Below are positions 10,102 through 20,205 of a stretch of 64,000 nucleotides of DNA, piece by piece (within the stretch, counting starts at the first letter, position 1; the number at the start of each line of letters is the position of its first letter). The stretch comes from Lactobacillus ultunensis DSM 16047. GTDB taxonomy: Bacteria; Bacillota; Bacilli; Lactobacillales; Lactobacillaceae. The DNA lies in NCBI RefSeq assembly GCF_001436305.1, contig NZ_AZFO01000002.1:54685-118684 (forward strand), read 5' to 3'. A model generated the notes under the pieces. That model was not told the origin of the DNA and ran no database searches. It was given only the letters and a program-made list of their open reading frames with translations. The translations under genes and the position numbers were made by a program.

Positions 10102-11457
10102 ATGAAAGTTGTTAAGTTTGGTGGTAGTTCACTAGCTAGTGGACCAAGCGTAGAACATGCATTACGAATTATCCTAAGTGATTCACAAAGACAGGTAGTA
10201 GTAGTCTCAGCACCAGGTAAAAGAAACGACAAAGACATCAAGGTAACTGATTTATTAATTAAGTACGCCAACTCTGTTTTAAATAAAAAAGAAACAACTA
10301 AAATAGTCCAACAGATCTTTTCACGTTATCAAGAAATAGGCCATTATTTCGGCTTAAATGATGATCATTTAGAGCAAATAAAAAATATCTTAATGGCTTT
10401 ACCAGAACAGGATTACCCAAATTCTGATTATCTAATGGCTGCATTTAAAGCACATGGTGAACGACTTAATGCTCGTTTGATTGCACTAATTTTGCAGCAC
10501 AAAGGTGTGAAAGCTCGTTTTTTAGATCCAGTAGATGCTGGCCTAATTGTTACTGGTGAACCTAATGACGCCCTAGTTAATCCAGAAAGCTATTTAAATC
10601 TGGATCAAGTAAAAATTGATCCAGATGAACGTATTATTTTCCCTGGTTTCTTTGGCATCACCCCATCAGGCAATATCGCTACCTTCTCACGTGGTGGTTC
10701 TGATATTACTGGTGCTATTTTGGCGCGTGGCTTTCACGCTGATTTATACGAAAACTTTACTGATGTAAACGGCATTTTTGCCGCAAATCCACACATTATT
10801 TCTCATCCTCAGTCAATTAGAAAAATGACCTATCGAGAAATGCGTGAATTGTCCTATGCCGGTTTCTCTGTCTTTCACGATGAAGCTCTAATTCCTGCTA
10901 TTCAAGGGCAAATACCAATCAACGTTAAAAACACGAATGAACCTGATAATCCAGGTACAATGATTGTTCCTGAAAAGAATTTTGCTCCAGATAATACCAT
11001 CACAGGAGTAACTAGCCAAAAACATTTCTCTGCTTTGTACTTACATAAATATTTGCTTAACAAAGAAGCTGGCTTTACCCTGCGTATCTTACAGATTTTA
11101 TACAAACACAATATCCCTTACGAACACATGCCATCCGGGATTGATGATATTACTATCATCTTCAATAATGACTTTCTTAATGATCAACTTATTGATCAAA
11201 TCTGTAATAAAATTCAAGCAACAATCAATCCAGACCAATTGGAATGGATCGACGATTATGCAATTATTATGATTGTCGGTGAAGGGATGAAAAAAGAACA
11301 CGGCGTTAGCAGAAAAATTTTAGATTCACTGGACGATCACGATATTACCCCACGTATGATCAACCAAGGTGCATCCCAAATTTCAATGATGATTGGCACC
11401 AAAAAAGAAAAGGCTGATCAAGCCGTTAAAATTATCTATCATCAATTTTTCAACTAA
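10102..11457 (+). CDS. lysC: aspartate kinase
   Basis: Phosphorylates aspartate, the entry step of the aspartate family pathway. The 451 residues start with the kinase signature KVVKFGGSS, carry FSRGGSDITG near residue 196, and end in two ACT regulatory domains (about 300-451), so allosteric feedback is expected. Monofunctional: there is no homoserine dehydrogenase domain. AAGGAG lies 7 bases from the ATG. It is divergent from the riboswitch-controlled operon and co-directional with dapF, 9 bases downstream. Confidence 0.95.
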   Translation: MKVVKFGGSSLASGPSVEHALRIILSDSQRQVVVVSAPGKRNDKDIKVTDLLIKYANSVLNKKETTKIVQQIFSRYQEIGHYFGLNDDHLEQIKNILMALPEQDYPNSDYLMAAFKAHGERLNARLIALILQHKGVKARFLDPVDAGLIVTGEPNDALVNPESYLNLDQVKIDPDERIIFPGFFGITPSGNIATFSRGGSDITGAILARGFHADLYENFTDVNGIFAANPHIISHPQSIRKMTYREMRELSYAGFSVFHDEALIPAIQGQIPINVKNTNEPDNPGTMIVPEKNFAPDNTITGVTSQKHFSALYLHKYLLNKEAGFTLRILQILYKHNIPYEHMPSGIDDITIIFNNDFLNDQLIDQICNKIQATINPDQLEWIDDYAIIMIVGEGMKKEHGVSRKILDSLDDHDITPRMINQGASQISMMIGTKKEKADQAVKIIYHQFFN

Positions 11458-11466
11458 GGAGAGAAA

Positions 11467-12471
11467 ATGGTCAATTTATTAAAAGTTCATGGCTCACAAA
11501 ATCATTTCTTCATTCTAGATCAAACTGAATTAGAATCCCCACTAACGGATAACGAACTTAAATCATTTACCAAAAAAATTAGTGATCCAAAAACCGGTTT
11601 ATTAAATGGTACAGACGGTGTTTTAGTTATCAATAAGCCAGTGCGTGAACATGCTCTAGCACAAATGCGCGTGATCAATGCCGATGGTAGTGAAGCTTCT
11701 ATGTGCGGTAATGGTTTACGTACAGTCGCTCGTTATTTAAGTGAAAAATACCATAAAACTTCTTTTTTAGTAGACACTATGAATGCGAGTTTGCGTGTAC
11801 GTAAGGACAAAGATTTTGCTCCAAATGTACCAGCTTTTGCGGTTGAAATCTCACCGGTTCGTTTCAATAAAGAAGCTTTGCCTTTTGATAATTTAGGTTA
11901 TGATCGTTTAATTGATAATTATATTCCAGAAATTTATCCTGGTTTACGTTTTACTTCAATTGCGGTTCCTAATCCCCATCTGATCAGTTTCATGAATCAA
12001 AAACAAATTACTGGACCAATTCTTGGGACTGTTGGTAAAAGGTTAAACGATAAAAATCCTTACTTTACAGATGGGGTAAACGTTAACTTTGCTCAAATTC
12101 TAGATAAAAATAAGTTATTCGTTAGAACCTATGAAAGAGGCGTAGGCTTTACTAATGCCTGTGGTACAGGAATGTCAGCTACTTCCTTAGCCTTAGTATT
12201 AACACATCCTGAAATGGCCGATTTGGATACGCCAATCAGTGTTTATAATCCAGGTGGGATGGTTAAAACCGTTGTTCACTACGAAGAAAGCCAATACTGG
12301 ATTGAGTTAATCGGTAATGCCACATTTACACATCATCTCTCGCTTGATGAGGCAGACTTGAGAACTGGCACTTTTGAACATGTCAAAATTACCGAAACTA
12401 ATGAACAAACAGCCTATGAAAAGTTTGTTGATCAACTACCAAAATTTAATGATATTACAACTTTAGCCTAA
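11467..12471 (+). CDS. dapF: diaminopimelate epimerase
   Basis: Converts LL- to meso-diaminopimelate, the LysA substrate. The 334-residue protein has both catalytic cysteines: MCGNGLRT near residue 79 and NACGTGMSA near residue 222. It is somewhat longer than the 270-290 residues common elsewhere, mostly through the C-terminal tail. It ends at a bidirectional terminator shared with the convergent permease. Confidence 0.95.
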   Translation: MVNLLKVHGSQNHFFILDQTELESPLTDNELKSFTKKISDPKTGLLNGTDGVLVINKPVREHALAQMRVINADGSEASMCGNGLRTVARYLSEKYHKTSFLVDTMNASLRVRKDKDFAPNVPAFAVEISPVRFNKEALPFDNLGYDRLIDNYIPEIYPGLRFTSIAVPNPHLISFMNQKQITGPILGTVGKRLNDKNPYFTDGVNVNFAQILDKNKLFVRTYERGVGFTNACGTGMSATSLALVLTHPEMADLDTPISVYNPGGMVKTVVHYEESQYWIELIGNATFTHHLSLDEADLRTGTFEHVKITETNEQTAYEKFVDQLPKFNDITTLA

Positions 12472-12472
12472 A

Positions 12473-12502
12473 AAAAGAACTTGCAATTGAGCAAGTTCTT
12501 TT
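12473..12502. terminator. bidirectional intrinsic terminator
   Basis: A 12-bp stem (12473-12484 with 12491-12502) with A- and T-runs on the two sides lies between the convergent dapF and permease genes. Confidence 0.85.
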
Positions 12503-12512
12503 TGATTGCTAT

Positions 12513-14024
12513 TTAATCTAAATCTTTTAATCCATGCTTCTTCTTCGAAATACGATAGAAAATATAAGCTACCAATCCAAAGAAGATAGGACCAAAACCA
12601 GTCCAAAATGCAGTCGCATATCTGTGTTCCAAAACTGGCTCCAAAACCGTAAAAATGATTCCCGTGCAAACAATAATTTCAACGAATACTACTAAGGCAA
12701 CAGTCCATTTATAGTTAGTAAATATTCTAAATTTACGAGAATAATCTTTTTTAAGGAAGAATGGAAAAGCACCGATTAAGAAAATATAAGGAGCTGTGGC
12801 AGCTACATTACCCATATCGGTTAAGATTTGATAGAAGCTTGTGGCGGCACTACCACCAAATGAAACAACTGCAATTAACAAACATACAAAAATTGTTTGT
12901 GCCCACATTGCATTAGCGGGGATGCCATGCTTATTTAGCTTAGTAGCTGCTTTAGGCCATAATCTAGCATCTGAACCCATGATAAATGATTTGATTGGAG
13001 AATAAAGCAATACAAAGAATGCACCTGTCATTCCCATCAAACCAGATAAAGCAATTGCTCTGGTAAAGATTTTACCAATCATTAAGCTAGTATGCATATC
13101 TAGATTAAATGCTTGACCAAATGCTTTACCTAAAGTGCCATATACTACATAGGTAATATTACCAGTATTAGCACCAGTCTCCACAATGTCTTTTTGATAA
13201 TTGACTGAGAATCCAGTCATAAAAATCATTAAGACATAAGAAATGATAGTAAATAAGCTCCCAATGATTAGCCCCTTAGGGAAGTCTTTTTCAGGTCGCT
13301 TCATACTATCAATCACACCACCAACAGTTTCCATACCGCCATAAGCAAAAACAGCATAAACAACGAAGGAAATGATCGTAATTGGGGTCTGGAAATCCTT
13401 ATTAGGTGAGATGATAAAGCTTTGCCAGCCATGAATTGGCTCAGCAAGTTGCCCATGGTTCATAATCAAGACTAATAAACTAGATAAAATAAAGACTAAA
13501 TTCATCCCAATCATAAACCAACCACCAATAGAAGACATGATTTTAATTCCTGTCATCCCTCTTGAAGACAAGTAAGTGGAAACGATCATGAATAAAATAG
13601 CCAATACACCAATCAGCTCGGTACCATGCAGTCCTAGAATATCCCAACTCTGTGTTGTGTCTTTACCGAAAATTAAGGCAGAAATCGAAATCCAAAGCCT
13701 TGAAGCACTGGAAACTAACCAGAGAACCCAGTTAGCAAGCCAGACAAAAGTTCCAATAAAAGCCCATTTTTCGCCAATTGATCCAGCTAACCAAGAATAA
13801 ATACCACCTTGGGCATCATGAAAAGCAGAACCATATTCCGCCATCATCAATCCGGCTGGGAAGAAAAAACAAATCCCAGCTAAAACGAACCAAATAATAC
13901 CGGCATATGTCATCTGCCGATAGGAAACAGAAACATTACCAAAACCATAAACCGTCGTAATAATCATTAGGACGAGGCTCATAGTAGTTAATGTTTTCTT
14001 TGTTTGTGAATTTTTATCATCCAA
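12513..14024 (-). CDS. APC-superfamily amino acid permease (YjeM/GadC-like)
   Basis: A 503-residue integral membrane transporter with about 12-14 hydrophobic segments. The first segment has the APC-type glycine-rich stretch TTVYGFGNVSVSYRQM, and a second region reads SFVVYAVFAYGGMETVGG near residue 228. The sequence resembles the glutamate/GABA transporter branch (YjeM type) more than known lysine permeases, but its substrate cannot be fixed here. The start is TTG with an AGAGG site 7 bases upstream. It sits beside the lysine genes but on its own transcript. Confidence 0.82.
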   Translation of the reverse strand: MDDKNSQTKKTLTTMSLVLMIITTVYGFGNVSVSYRQMTYAGIIWFVLAGICFFFPAGLMMAEYGSAFHDAQGGIYSWLAGSIGEKWAFIGTFVWLANWVLWLVSSASRLWISISALIFGKDTTQSWDILGLHGTELIGVLAILFMIVSTYLSSRGMTGIKIMSSIGGWFMIGMNLVFILSSLLVLIMNHGQLAEPIHGWQSFIISPNKDFQTPITIISFVVYAVFAYGGMETVGGVIDSMKRPEKDFPKGLIIGSLFTIISYVLMIFMTGFSVNYQKDIVETGANTGNITYVVYGTLGKAFGQAFNLDMHTSLMIGKIFTRAIALSGLMGMTGAFFVLLYSPIKSFIMGSDARLWPKAATKLNKHGIPANAMWAQTIFVCLLIAVVSFGGSAATSFYQILTDMGNVAATAPYIFLIGAFPFFLKKDYSRKFRIFTNYKWTVALVVFVEIIVCTGIIFTVLEPVLEHRYATAFWTGFGPIFFGLVAYIFYRISKKKHGLKDLD

Positions 14025-14108
14025 GATAAAACCTCTACTTTCTTTTCTACTCCTTCATTTTATCATTGTTCCTTTCAACCGTATTTTTTCTAATAATGAT
14101 CTCATAAG

Positions 14109-14139
14109 AAAAAAGCTGTCAAAATCTGACAGCTTTTTT
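14109..14139 (-). terminator. intrinsic terminator
   Basis: A 12-bp stem (14110-14121 with 14127-14138) rich in A on one side and T on the other lies just downstream of the small membrane protein gene. Confidence 0.85.
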
Positions 14140-14141
14140 AT

Positions 14142-14420
14142 CTAATCTATAGAATATTTATTCTTAGGTGCATCATTTAGATCTATATGGACACTATTCT
14201 CAGAGCCAACCTGATCTTCTTTCTTTAGCTTAGATTTCATTAATTCTGCTTTAGAATCATTAACCACATCTTGTGGTGAGTCAATCGCTGAAGTATCAGC
14301 AGATTCGGCAGCCTTTTTTTCTTTTATTTTCTTAACTAAAAAGTAGGTCCCAGCTACCGTAGCACCAATGGCACCAATAGTGGTCAATGTCATTCCTAAA
14401 ATTCTTAAACCTTTTGTCAT
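14142..14420 (-). CDS. small membrane protein of unknown function
   Basis: A 92-residue protein from the ATG at 14420, chosen over an in-frame GTG at 14444 because AAAGAGG lies 7 bases before the ATG. It has one N-terminal membrane segment (about residues 4-25, rich in G, A and T), a lysine-rich stop-transfer stretch KKIKEKKA, and an acidic/polar tail predicted to be cytoplasmic or disordered. No family is recognised. It is a single-gene unit between the permease and engB. Confidence 0.7.
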   Translation of the reverse strand: MTKGLRILGMTLTTIGAIGATVAGTYFLVKKIKEKKAAESADTSAIDSPQDVVNDSKAELMKSKLKKEDQVGSENSVHIDLNDAPKNKYSID

Positions 14421-14530
14421 AGGAATACCTCTTTCTATTATCACTTTTTATCTTACTTTAATTATACGGGGCGAGGTATTACCATGCATTTTTTATGCCT
14501 ACAAAAAAAGCGTTGCATTGCAACACTCTT

Positions 14531-15121
14531 TTAATCGCTAATCTTATCTTCGATCCAGTCACCTAATTCAGCTACATGCAATTTGGTTACTGAACTAAAT
14601 GTCAAAACAGTCACATGATCATAGTTGAGATCTAACTTGCTTTTAAGACCAGACATCACTTTGTTAACTTGACTCTTCTTGATCTTATCCATCTTGGTAC
14701 ATACTACCAAAATAGGGATATTTAGATACTGCGCATAATTATACATCGCAATATCATCTTTTGTAGGTTCATGTCGACTATCTATTAAAATGATTAAGCC
14801 CTTTAAATTGGGTCTGGTTTCCAAATAATCTTGGATCATTTCACCAAACTCTTGTCGTTTCTTTTGAGAAACTTTGGCATAACCGTAACCTGGTACATCA
14901 ACTAAATAGAAATCATCATTTACCATATAGAAATTCAAAGTCTGCGTTTTCCCAGGCTGAGAAGACGTTCTAGCAAGATTTTTTCTCTTTAACAGGGTAT
15001 TTATCAGGCTTGATTTACCCACGTTAGAACGGCCTGCTAAGGCTATTTCAGGCAAATTATCCTTAGGATATTGACTTTCTTTAACAGCACTAACTGCATA
15101 ACTACTACTTTTAATGATCAT
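14531..15121 (-). CDS. engB: ribosome biogenesis GTPase YsxC/EngB
   Basis: A 196-residue GTPase needed for 50S subunit assembly. G motifs seen: GRSNVGKSS (G1) near residue 30, the DVPGYGYA switch region (G3) near residue 75, and TKMDK (G4) near residue 142. The ATG lies inside the end of clpX (11-base overlap), the conserved clpX-ysxC pairing of Firmicutes, so the two are probably co-transcribed. Confidence 0.95.
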   Translation of the reverse strand: MIIKSSSYAVSAVKESQYPKDNLPEIALAGRSNVGKSSLINTLLKRKNLARTSSQPGKTQTLNFYMVNDDFYLVDVPGYGYAKVSQKKRQEFGEMIQDYLETRPNLKGLIILIDSRHEPTKDDIAMYNYAQYLNIPILVVCTKMDKIKKSQVNKVMSGLKSKLDLNYDHVTVLTFSSVTKLHVAELGDWIEDKISD

Positions 15122-16382
15122 TAGCGCTTACCTGTGATTTTTCATTTTCTTCTGTTTTCTTACGAATAACCCTTGGCTTAGCATGACGAGTAATTACGTC
15201 TTTAGTTACTTCAACAGCTTCAATATCTTCTTCACTAGGGGTTTCATACATGATATCCATAATTGAATTTTCAATGATAGTTCTTAAACCACGAGCACCC
15301 ATATTTCTCTGAATAGCAAGATCAGCAATTGCCTTTAATGCGCCATCAGTAAACTTAAGATCAACACCATCAAGTGAGAGCAACTTCTTATATTGCTTAA
15401 CAAGTGCATTCTTAGGTTCTGTTAAAACTCTGACCAAATCTTTACTATCAAGTTTATCAAGAGTAGTAATAATTGGAATTCTCCCAATAAACTCGGGAAT
15501 CATACCAAACTTAACCAAATCTGCAGTAGTCAAGTGACGAGTCCAATCATCCGCATCAACTTTACTTACTTCATTTTCGGCACCAAAACCAATCGTCTTT
15601 TTACCTAAACGGTTCTTAACGATTTGTTCAATACCATCAAAAGCACCACCAACGATAAACAAAATATTGGTAGTATCCATCTTAATCATTTCTTGTTGTG
15701 GATGCTTACGTCCACCTTGAGGTGGTACAGAAGCAATCGTACCTTCCAAAATCTTTAGTAGTGATTGCTGTACGCCTTCCCCAGAAACATCTCGCGTAAT
15801 TGAAACATTTTCAGATTTCTTAGAAATTTTATCAATTTCATCAATATAAATGATTCCACGCTGAGCACGTTCCAAATCATAATCCGCATTTTGCAGTAAC
15901 TTAAGTAAAATGTTTTCTACATCTTCACCAACATAACCAGCCTCAGTCAATGTAGTAGCATCTGCAATTGCAAACGGTACATTTAGAATTCGAGCCAAAG
16001 TCTGGGCTAAATAAGTTTTACCAGAACCTGTAGGCCCAATCATTGCAATATTTGACTTTTGCAATTCAGTTGAAGAATCAACATCCATTTGGCTAATTCT
16101 CTTGTAGTGATTATAAACAGCAACTGATAATACTTTTTTAGCACGATCTTGACCAATTACATATTGATCAAGTTGTTTTTTAATTTCAACTGGTTTAGGT
16201 AATTCACGAGCAGTTTTTAATGTATCAGCTCGTAATTCATCGTCAATAATTTTTTTAGCCAAGTCTACACATTCATTACAAATATATACACCGTTTCCGG
16301 CAATCATTTTTTTGACTTGGTCTTGAGTTTTACCACAAAAAGCGCATTTAATCTCTTCTTGATCTGTAAACTGATTTGCCAT
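15111..16382 (-). CDS. clpX: ClpX, ATPase subunit of ClpXP protease
   Basis: Unfoldase that feeds substrates to ClpP. The N-terminal zinc-binding domain has CAFC and CNEC pairs. It also has Walker A GPTGSGKT, pore loop AGYVGED, Walker [10 protein letters not shown], the RKH loop GGRKHPQ and the ClpP-docking IGF loop KTIGFGAE. The start at 16382 (MANQF) is preferred to an upstream in-frame GTG because AGGAGG lies 10 bases before it, giving 423 residues. It follows tig with a terminator between, so it has its own promoter. Confidence 0.97.
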   Translation of the reverse strand: MANQFTDQEEIKCAFCGKTQDQVKKMIAGNGVYICNECVDLAKKIIDDELRADTLKTARELPKPVEIKKQLDQYVIGQDRAKKVLSVAVYNHYKRISQMDVDSSTELQKSNIAMIGPTGSGKTYLAQTLARILNVPFAIADATTLTEAGYVGEDVENILLKLLQNADYDLERAQRGIIYIDEIDKISKKSENVSITRDVSGEGVQQSLLKILEGTIASVPPQGGRKHPQQEMIKMDTTNILFIVGGAFDGIEQIVKNRLGKKTIGFGAENEVSKVDADDWTRHLTTADLVKFGMIPEFIGRIPIITTLDKLDSKDLVRVLTEPKNALVKQYKKLLSLDGVDLKFTDGALKAIADLAIQRNMGARGLRTIIENSIMDIMYETPSEEDIEAVEVTKDVITRHAKPRVIRKKTEENEKSQVSANDH

Positions 16383-16463
16383 TAACTTTTTTCCTCCTAT
16401 ATCTACCAAAAATTAGATTATCATATTTTACCTAATATTGATAAATATAAAGCTTATACATCA

Positions 16464-16493
16464 AAAAAAGCGGCCTAAAGCCGCCTTTTTTTG
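16464..16493 (-). terminator. terminator downstream of tig
   Basis: A GC-rich stem pairing GGCGGC with GCCGC, flanked by long A and T runs, lies between tig and clpX. Confidence 0.85.
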
Positions 16494-16516
16494 AGAAATC
16501 AGCAATATATTTTATA

Positions 16517-17848
16517 TTACTTGCTTTCCTTCTTATCATCTGAGTCTTTTGCTTCAAGCTTTGACTTAGCAACTTGTTTAGCATTGTCAGTAACAAGATC
16601 CATAGCCTTACGTACAGTGATGTCGTGACTTAACATATCATCTGATAAAGTGTTACGTACAGTCTTTTCATCCATGTTGTATTCAGCAGCAAGATCCTTG
16701 ATTTCCTTATCAATTTCGTCCTTAGTTGCCTTAAGACCTTCCTTATCAACAATTGCTTCAAGAACTAAGTTAGTCTTAACTCTTTCAGCTGCGTTCTTAG
16801 CAAATTGTGAACGTAATTGTTGTTCGTTGGTATTAGTCAACTTGTAGTAAGTTTGAGGATCAATACCTTGACGTTGCATGTTGCCCAAGTATTGGTTCAA
16901 TTGAGTATCAACGTCTTCTTTAATCATAGCATCAGGAATTTCATCTACAGTAGCATTCTTTACTGCACCTTCAATAGCAGCTTCTTGAATAGCTTCCTTA
17001 GCAGCTTGTTCCTTTTGATCCTTCAAATCCTTCTTGATCTTTTCCTTTAAGTCATCAAGAGTATCTACAGAATCGTCAACATCCTTTGCAAATTCGTCAT
17101 CTAACTTAGGAAGTTGCTTTGACTTAACTTCGTGGATCTTAGTTGCAAAATGAGCTTCCTTACCAGCTAAATCCTTTGCACCGTAATCCTTAGGGAAAGT
17201 TACTACAACATCAACATCGTCGCCTGCTTCGTGACCAACAAGTTGATCTTCAAAACCAGGGATAAATGCGTTTGAGCCTAATTCAAGTGAGTAGTTTTCA
17301 GCTGAGCCACCTTCAAATTCCTTACCATCAATAGTACCCTTGTAGTCAATGGTTACAGTGTCGCCTTTTTCAGCCTTGCCCTTCTTAAGAACGAGTTCAG
17401 CATTTTGTTCACGACGCTTGTCAAGTTCAGCATCAACATCTTTTTGGTAAACACGAGTATTTTGCTTAGGAACTTCAATGCCCTTGTAGTCACCTAACTT
17501 AACTTCTGGTTGTACAGTGACAGTAGCCTTCATAGTCCAGTCCTTGCCCTTGTCCATTGATACAGGAACAATTTGTGGTTGGCCAACTGCAGCAATACCT
17601 GCTTCCTTAACGGCTGCAGAATATGCATTTGGCAATACAATGTTCAAAGCATCTTCGTATAAAGCTTCTTCACCGTAGTATTGATCAAAAATTACACGAG
17701 AAACATGGCCTTTTCTAAAGCCAGGTACACGCAAGTTCTTCTTTACTCTTCTAAAAGCTTGATCTAAGCCTAATTTAATTTCATCTTGTGAAATATCAAA
17801 AGTAAGATCACCGGTTGTCTTACCGGTCTTTTCCCATTTTACAGACAT
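16517..17848 (-). CDS. tig: trigger factor, ribosome-associated chaperone / prolyl isomerase
   Basis: A 443-residue chaperone at the peptide exit tunnel. The N-terminal domain carries the ribosome-docking loop as GFRKGHVSR (canonical GFRxGxxP, with the proline replaced by serine). The FKBP-type PPIase domain lies at about residues 160-245 ([19 protein letters not shown]) and a charged helical C-terminal domain follows. CCTCC on the + strand at 17860-17864 is the Shine-Dalgarno sequence. Confidence 0.96.
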   Translation of the reverse strand: MSVKWEKTGKTTGDLTFDISQDEIKLGLDQAFRRVKKNLRVPGFRKGHVSRVIFDQYYGEEALYEDALNIVLPNAYSAAVKEAGIAAVGQPQIVPVSMDKGKDWTMKATVTVQPEVKLGDYKGIEVPKQNTRVYQKDVDAELDKRREQNAELVLKKGKAEKGDTVTIDYKGTIDGKEFEGGSAENYSLELGSNAFIPGFEDQLVGHEAGDDVDVVVTFPKDYGAKDLAGKEAHFATKIHEVKSKQLPKLDDEFAKDVDDSVDTLDDLKEKIKKDLKDQKEQAAKEAIQEAAIEGAVKNATVDEIPDAMIKEDVDTQLNQYLGNMQRQGIDPQTYYKLTNTNEQQLRSQFAKNAAERVKTNLVLEAIVDKEGLKATKDEIDKEIKDLAAEYNMDEKTVRNTLSDDMLSHDITVRKAMDLVTDNAKQVAKSKLEAKDSDDKKESK

Positions 17849-17900
17849 TAATAAAATACCTCCAATGTCAAGTTTGAGTTTGCTTCTTGCATACTAAGTT

Positions 17901-17929
17901 ATCTTACCTTAAACTAGCGCAAAAAACAA
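17901..17929 (-). promoter_or_regulatory. tig promoter
   Basis: On the minus strand, TTGTTT (17924-17929) and TAAGAT (17901-17906) are separated by 17 bases, 50 bases upstream of the tig start. Confidence 0.55.
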
Positions 17930-17937
17930 ATCTAAAC

Positions 17938-17977
17938 GAAAAAAGATGCGCTCCAGTGAAGAAGTGCATCTTTTTTA
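17938..17977 (-). terminator. tuf terminator
   Basis: A stem of about 10 bp with one mismatch (GATGC pairing with GCATC, extended by ACTTC/GGAG) with A and T flanks lies right after the tuf stop codon. Confidence 0.75.
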
Positions 17978-17992
17978 CTATATCGTTAGAAA

Positions 17993-19183
17993 TTAGTCAA
18001 GGATTTCAGTAACCTGACCGGCACCAACGGTACGACCACCTTCACGGATGGTGAACTTAGTACCCTTTTCGATGGCAGCTGGCTTAATCAAGGTAACAGT
18101 AAATTCAGTGTTATCACCAGGCATAACCATTTCAGTACCTTCTGGCAATTCAATTTCACCAGTAATATCAGTGGTGTGGAAGTAGAATTGTGGACGGTAG
18201 TCTGAGAAGAATGGGGTGTGACGACCACCTTCGTCCTTCTTTAAAACATAAACTTGACCCTTAAACTTCTTGTGGGTTTGAATTGAGCCTGGAGCAGCCA
18301 ATACTTGACCACGCACAACTTGGTCACGGTCGATACCACGAAGCAAGATACCAACGTTATCGCCGGCTTCACCTAAATCCAAAGTCTTGTGGAACATTTC
18401 CAAGCCAGTAACAACTGACTTAAGAACCTTGTCTACCAAACCAACGATTTCAACTTCGTCACCGATCTTAACAGTACCACGGTCGATACGACCTGAAGCA
18501 ACAGTACCACGACCAGTAATAGTGAATACGTCTTCAACTGGCATTAAGAATGGCTTGTCAGTTTGACGTTCTGGAGTTGGAATATATTCGTCAACGATTT
18601 CCATCAACTTCAAGATTTGTTCTTGAGCTTCCTTGTCGCCTTGTAAAGCCTTCAAAGCTGAACCACGAACAACTGGAATATCGTCACCAGGGTAATCGTA
18701 TTCAGTTAACAAGTCACGAACTTCCATTTCAACCAAGTCGATTAATTCTGGGTCGTCAACCAAATCGCACTTGTTCAAGAATACTACGATGTAGTTAACA
18801 CCAACTTGACGAGCAAGCAAAATGTGTTCACGAGTTTGTGGCATAGGACCATCAGTTGCAGCAACAACCAAGATAGCACCATCCATTTGTGCAGCACCAG
18901 TAATCATGTTCTTGATGTAGTCGGCGTGGCCTGGAGCGTCCATGTGAGCGTAGTGACGATTTTCAGTTTCGTATTCTACGTGGGCGGTGTTAATAGTGAT
19001 ACCACGTTCCTTTTCTTCTGGTGCAGCATCAATTTGTGAGTAATCTTCAGCCTTAGCCAAACCCTTGTCAGCTAAAACAGTAGTAATAGCCGCAGTTAAA
19101 GTGGTCTTACCGTGGTCAACGTGACCGATAGTACCAATGTTTACGTGTGGCTTAGTTCTAACGTAATGTTCTTTTTCTGCCAT
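17993..19183 (-). CDS. tuf: elongation factor Tu
   Basis: Delivers aminoacyl-tRNA to the ribosome. G motifs: GHVDHGKTT at the N-terminus, [16 protein letters not shown] and a SALK box. Three-domain protein of 396 residues from the ATG at 19183, preferred over an in-frame start at 19210 because AGGAGGGTC lies upstream at the right spacing. Monocistronic, with a long leader of about 135 bases. Codon use is strongly biased, as expected for a highly expressed gene. Confidence 0.98.
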   Translation of the reverse strand: MAEKEHYVRTKPHVNIGTIGHVDHGKTTLTAAITTVLADKGLAKAEDYSQIDAAPEEKERGITINTAHVEYETENRHYAHMDAPGHADYIKNMITGAAQMDGAILVVAATDGPMPQTREHILLARQVGVNYIVVFLNKCDLVDDPELIDLVEMEVRDLLTEYDYPGDDIPVVRGSALKALQGDKEAQEQILKLMEIVDEYIPTPERQTDKPFLMPVEDVFTITGRGTVASGRIDRGTVKIGDEVEIVGLVDKVLKSVVTGLEMFHKTLDLGEAGDNVGILLRGIDRDQVVRGQVLAAPGSIQTHKKFKGQVYVLKKDEGGRHTPFFSDYRPQFYFHTTDITGEIELPEGTEMVMPGDNTEFTVTLIKPAAIEKGTKFTIREGGRTVGAGQVTEILD

Positions 19184-19326
19184 TAAAATGACCCTCCTGT
19201 AAATTTGCAAGAAGTCCGTTGAGATAAGTTAACGGATAATTCTCTGTTGAATATTGTACTACTTTCTTCGGCAAATGCCTAGTAAAAAGCTTAAGCTATA
19301 TTGCCTAACGAAAATATCCTTTGCTA

Positions 19327-19354
19327 ATTATACTAAATACTTAAAAAAAGTAAA
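19327..19354 (-). promoter_or_regulatory. tuf promoter
   Basis: On the minus strand, TTTACT (19349-19354) and a perfect TATAAT (19327-19332) are 16 bases apart. The leader between here and tuf contains a small hairpin (TCCGTT pairing with AACGGA, about 19213-19234). Confidence 0.65.
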
Positions 19355-19378
19355 CCTTTTTTGATTATTTTTTACTTT
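19347..19378 (-). terminator. possible weak terminator after the TPR gene
   Basis: AAAGTAAA at 19347-19354 can pair with TTTACTTT at 19371-19378, with T residues following on the minus strand. The stem is AT-only and overlaps the tuf -35 element, so read-through into tuf is possible. Confidence 0.35.
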
Positions 19379-20205
19379 GGAATATATTGATAGACTTGTT
19401 TAAATAATTTTTGATGATTTCGACCATCTTCATGCTGCAAAAATGAGACTAAATCACTGGCAAAACTATCTGGCTCATCAACGTATTTAGAAATCTTAGG
19501 ATATAAGCTCCCCATCACCAAATTCATCTCGCCTATCATCAAAGGCAATTGACTTGGATTGTGACTAAATCTAGAACCGATTGCAGAAATAATTTCTTGA
19601 TATTTAGTCTCTTTCTCCAGTAAAAGCGTACCAGCTGGAATAAATTCTTCTAAGTTACCAATCACCCATATTCTGAATTTTTCTTTCAATCCTAAACGAA
19701 CCAAGTCTTCGCAGAGTGCTAAGCGTACTGCAAAGTCTGGGGTAGGATCCAATAAAATACTTTGTACAAAAGCTTTAAAGTTTACTAAGTTGAGTTTATG
19801 CAAGCTTTCATAATCTGTTTGATTAATTTGCTTTTTTTGCTTAAAAGCTTGCATAATCATTTGCTGCTTCTGTTCAGAAACAGGTTCTACTCTAACCGGT
19901 AAATTCAAACCGGTAATATTCTTCAACTGCAAAGCTTCTATTAAAAAATGATTTTGCATTAAAATTTTACAATAGGTTCGATAAACTCGCTGATCAGAAA
20001 AAAGATCAGGCTCTTCTTTAATTAAAGCGTAAGCCTGATCCTCTTGTTTATTAGCACAATAAAGCTCACAAAGCTGTAATATTACATCAAGAGAGTGTTC
20101 TCCTCTTAATGCTTCCTCTAAATTCTCAATTGCAGCTTCAAGATCTCCTTTGCGCCTGTTTTCTTCAGCAAGTTTCAATAAATTTTTTTGACTTACTGAT
20201 GTCAT
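19372..20205 (-). CDS. TPR-like helical protein
   Basis: A 277-residue soluble protein with no membrane segment. The N-terminus (LAEENRRKGDLEAAIENLEEALRG) matches a TPR helix pair and further helical repeats run to about residue 110. The rest is helical and unassigned. Its ATG overlaps the stop of the RNase J2 gene by one base, so the two are coupled. A partner or scaffold role for the nuclease is only inferred from that coupling. Confidence 0.75.
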   Translation of the reverse strand: MTSVSQKNLLKLAEENRRKGDLEAAIENLEEALRGEHSLDVILQLCELYCANKQEDQAYALIKEEPDLFSDQRVYRTYCKILMQNHFLIEALQLKNITGLNLPVRVEPVSEQKQQMIMQAFKQKKQINQTDYESLHKLNLVNFKAFVQSILLDPTPDFAVRLALCEDLVRLGLKEKFRIWVIGNLEEFIPAGTLLLEKETKYQEIISAIGSRFSHNPSQLPLMIGEMNLVMGSLYPKISKYVDEPDSFASDLVSFLQHEDGRNHQKLFKQVYQYIPK

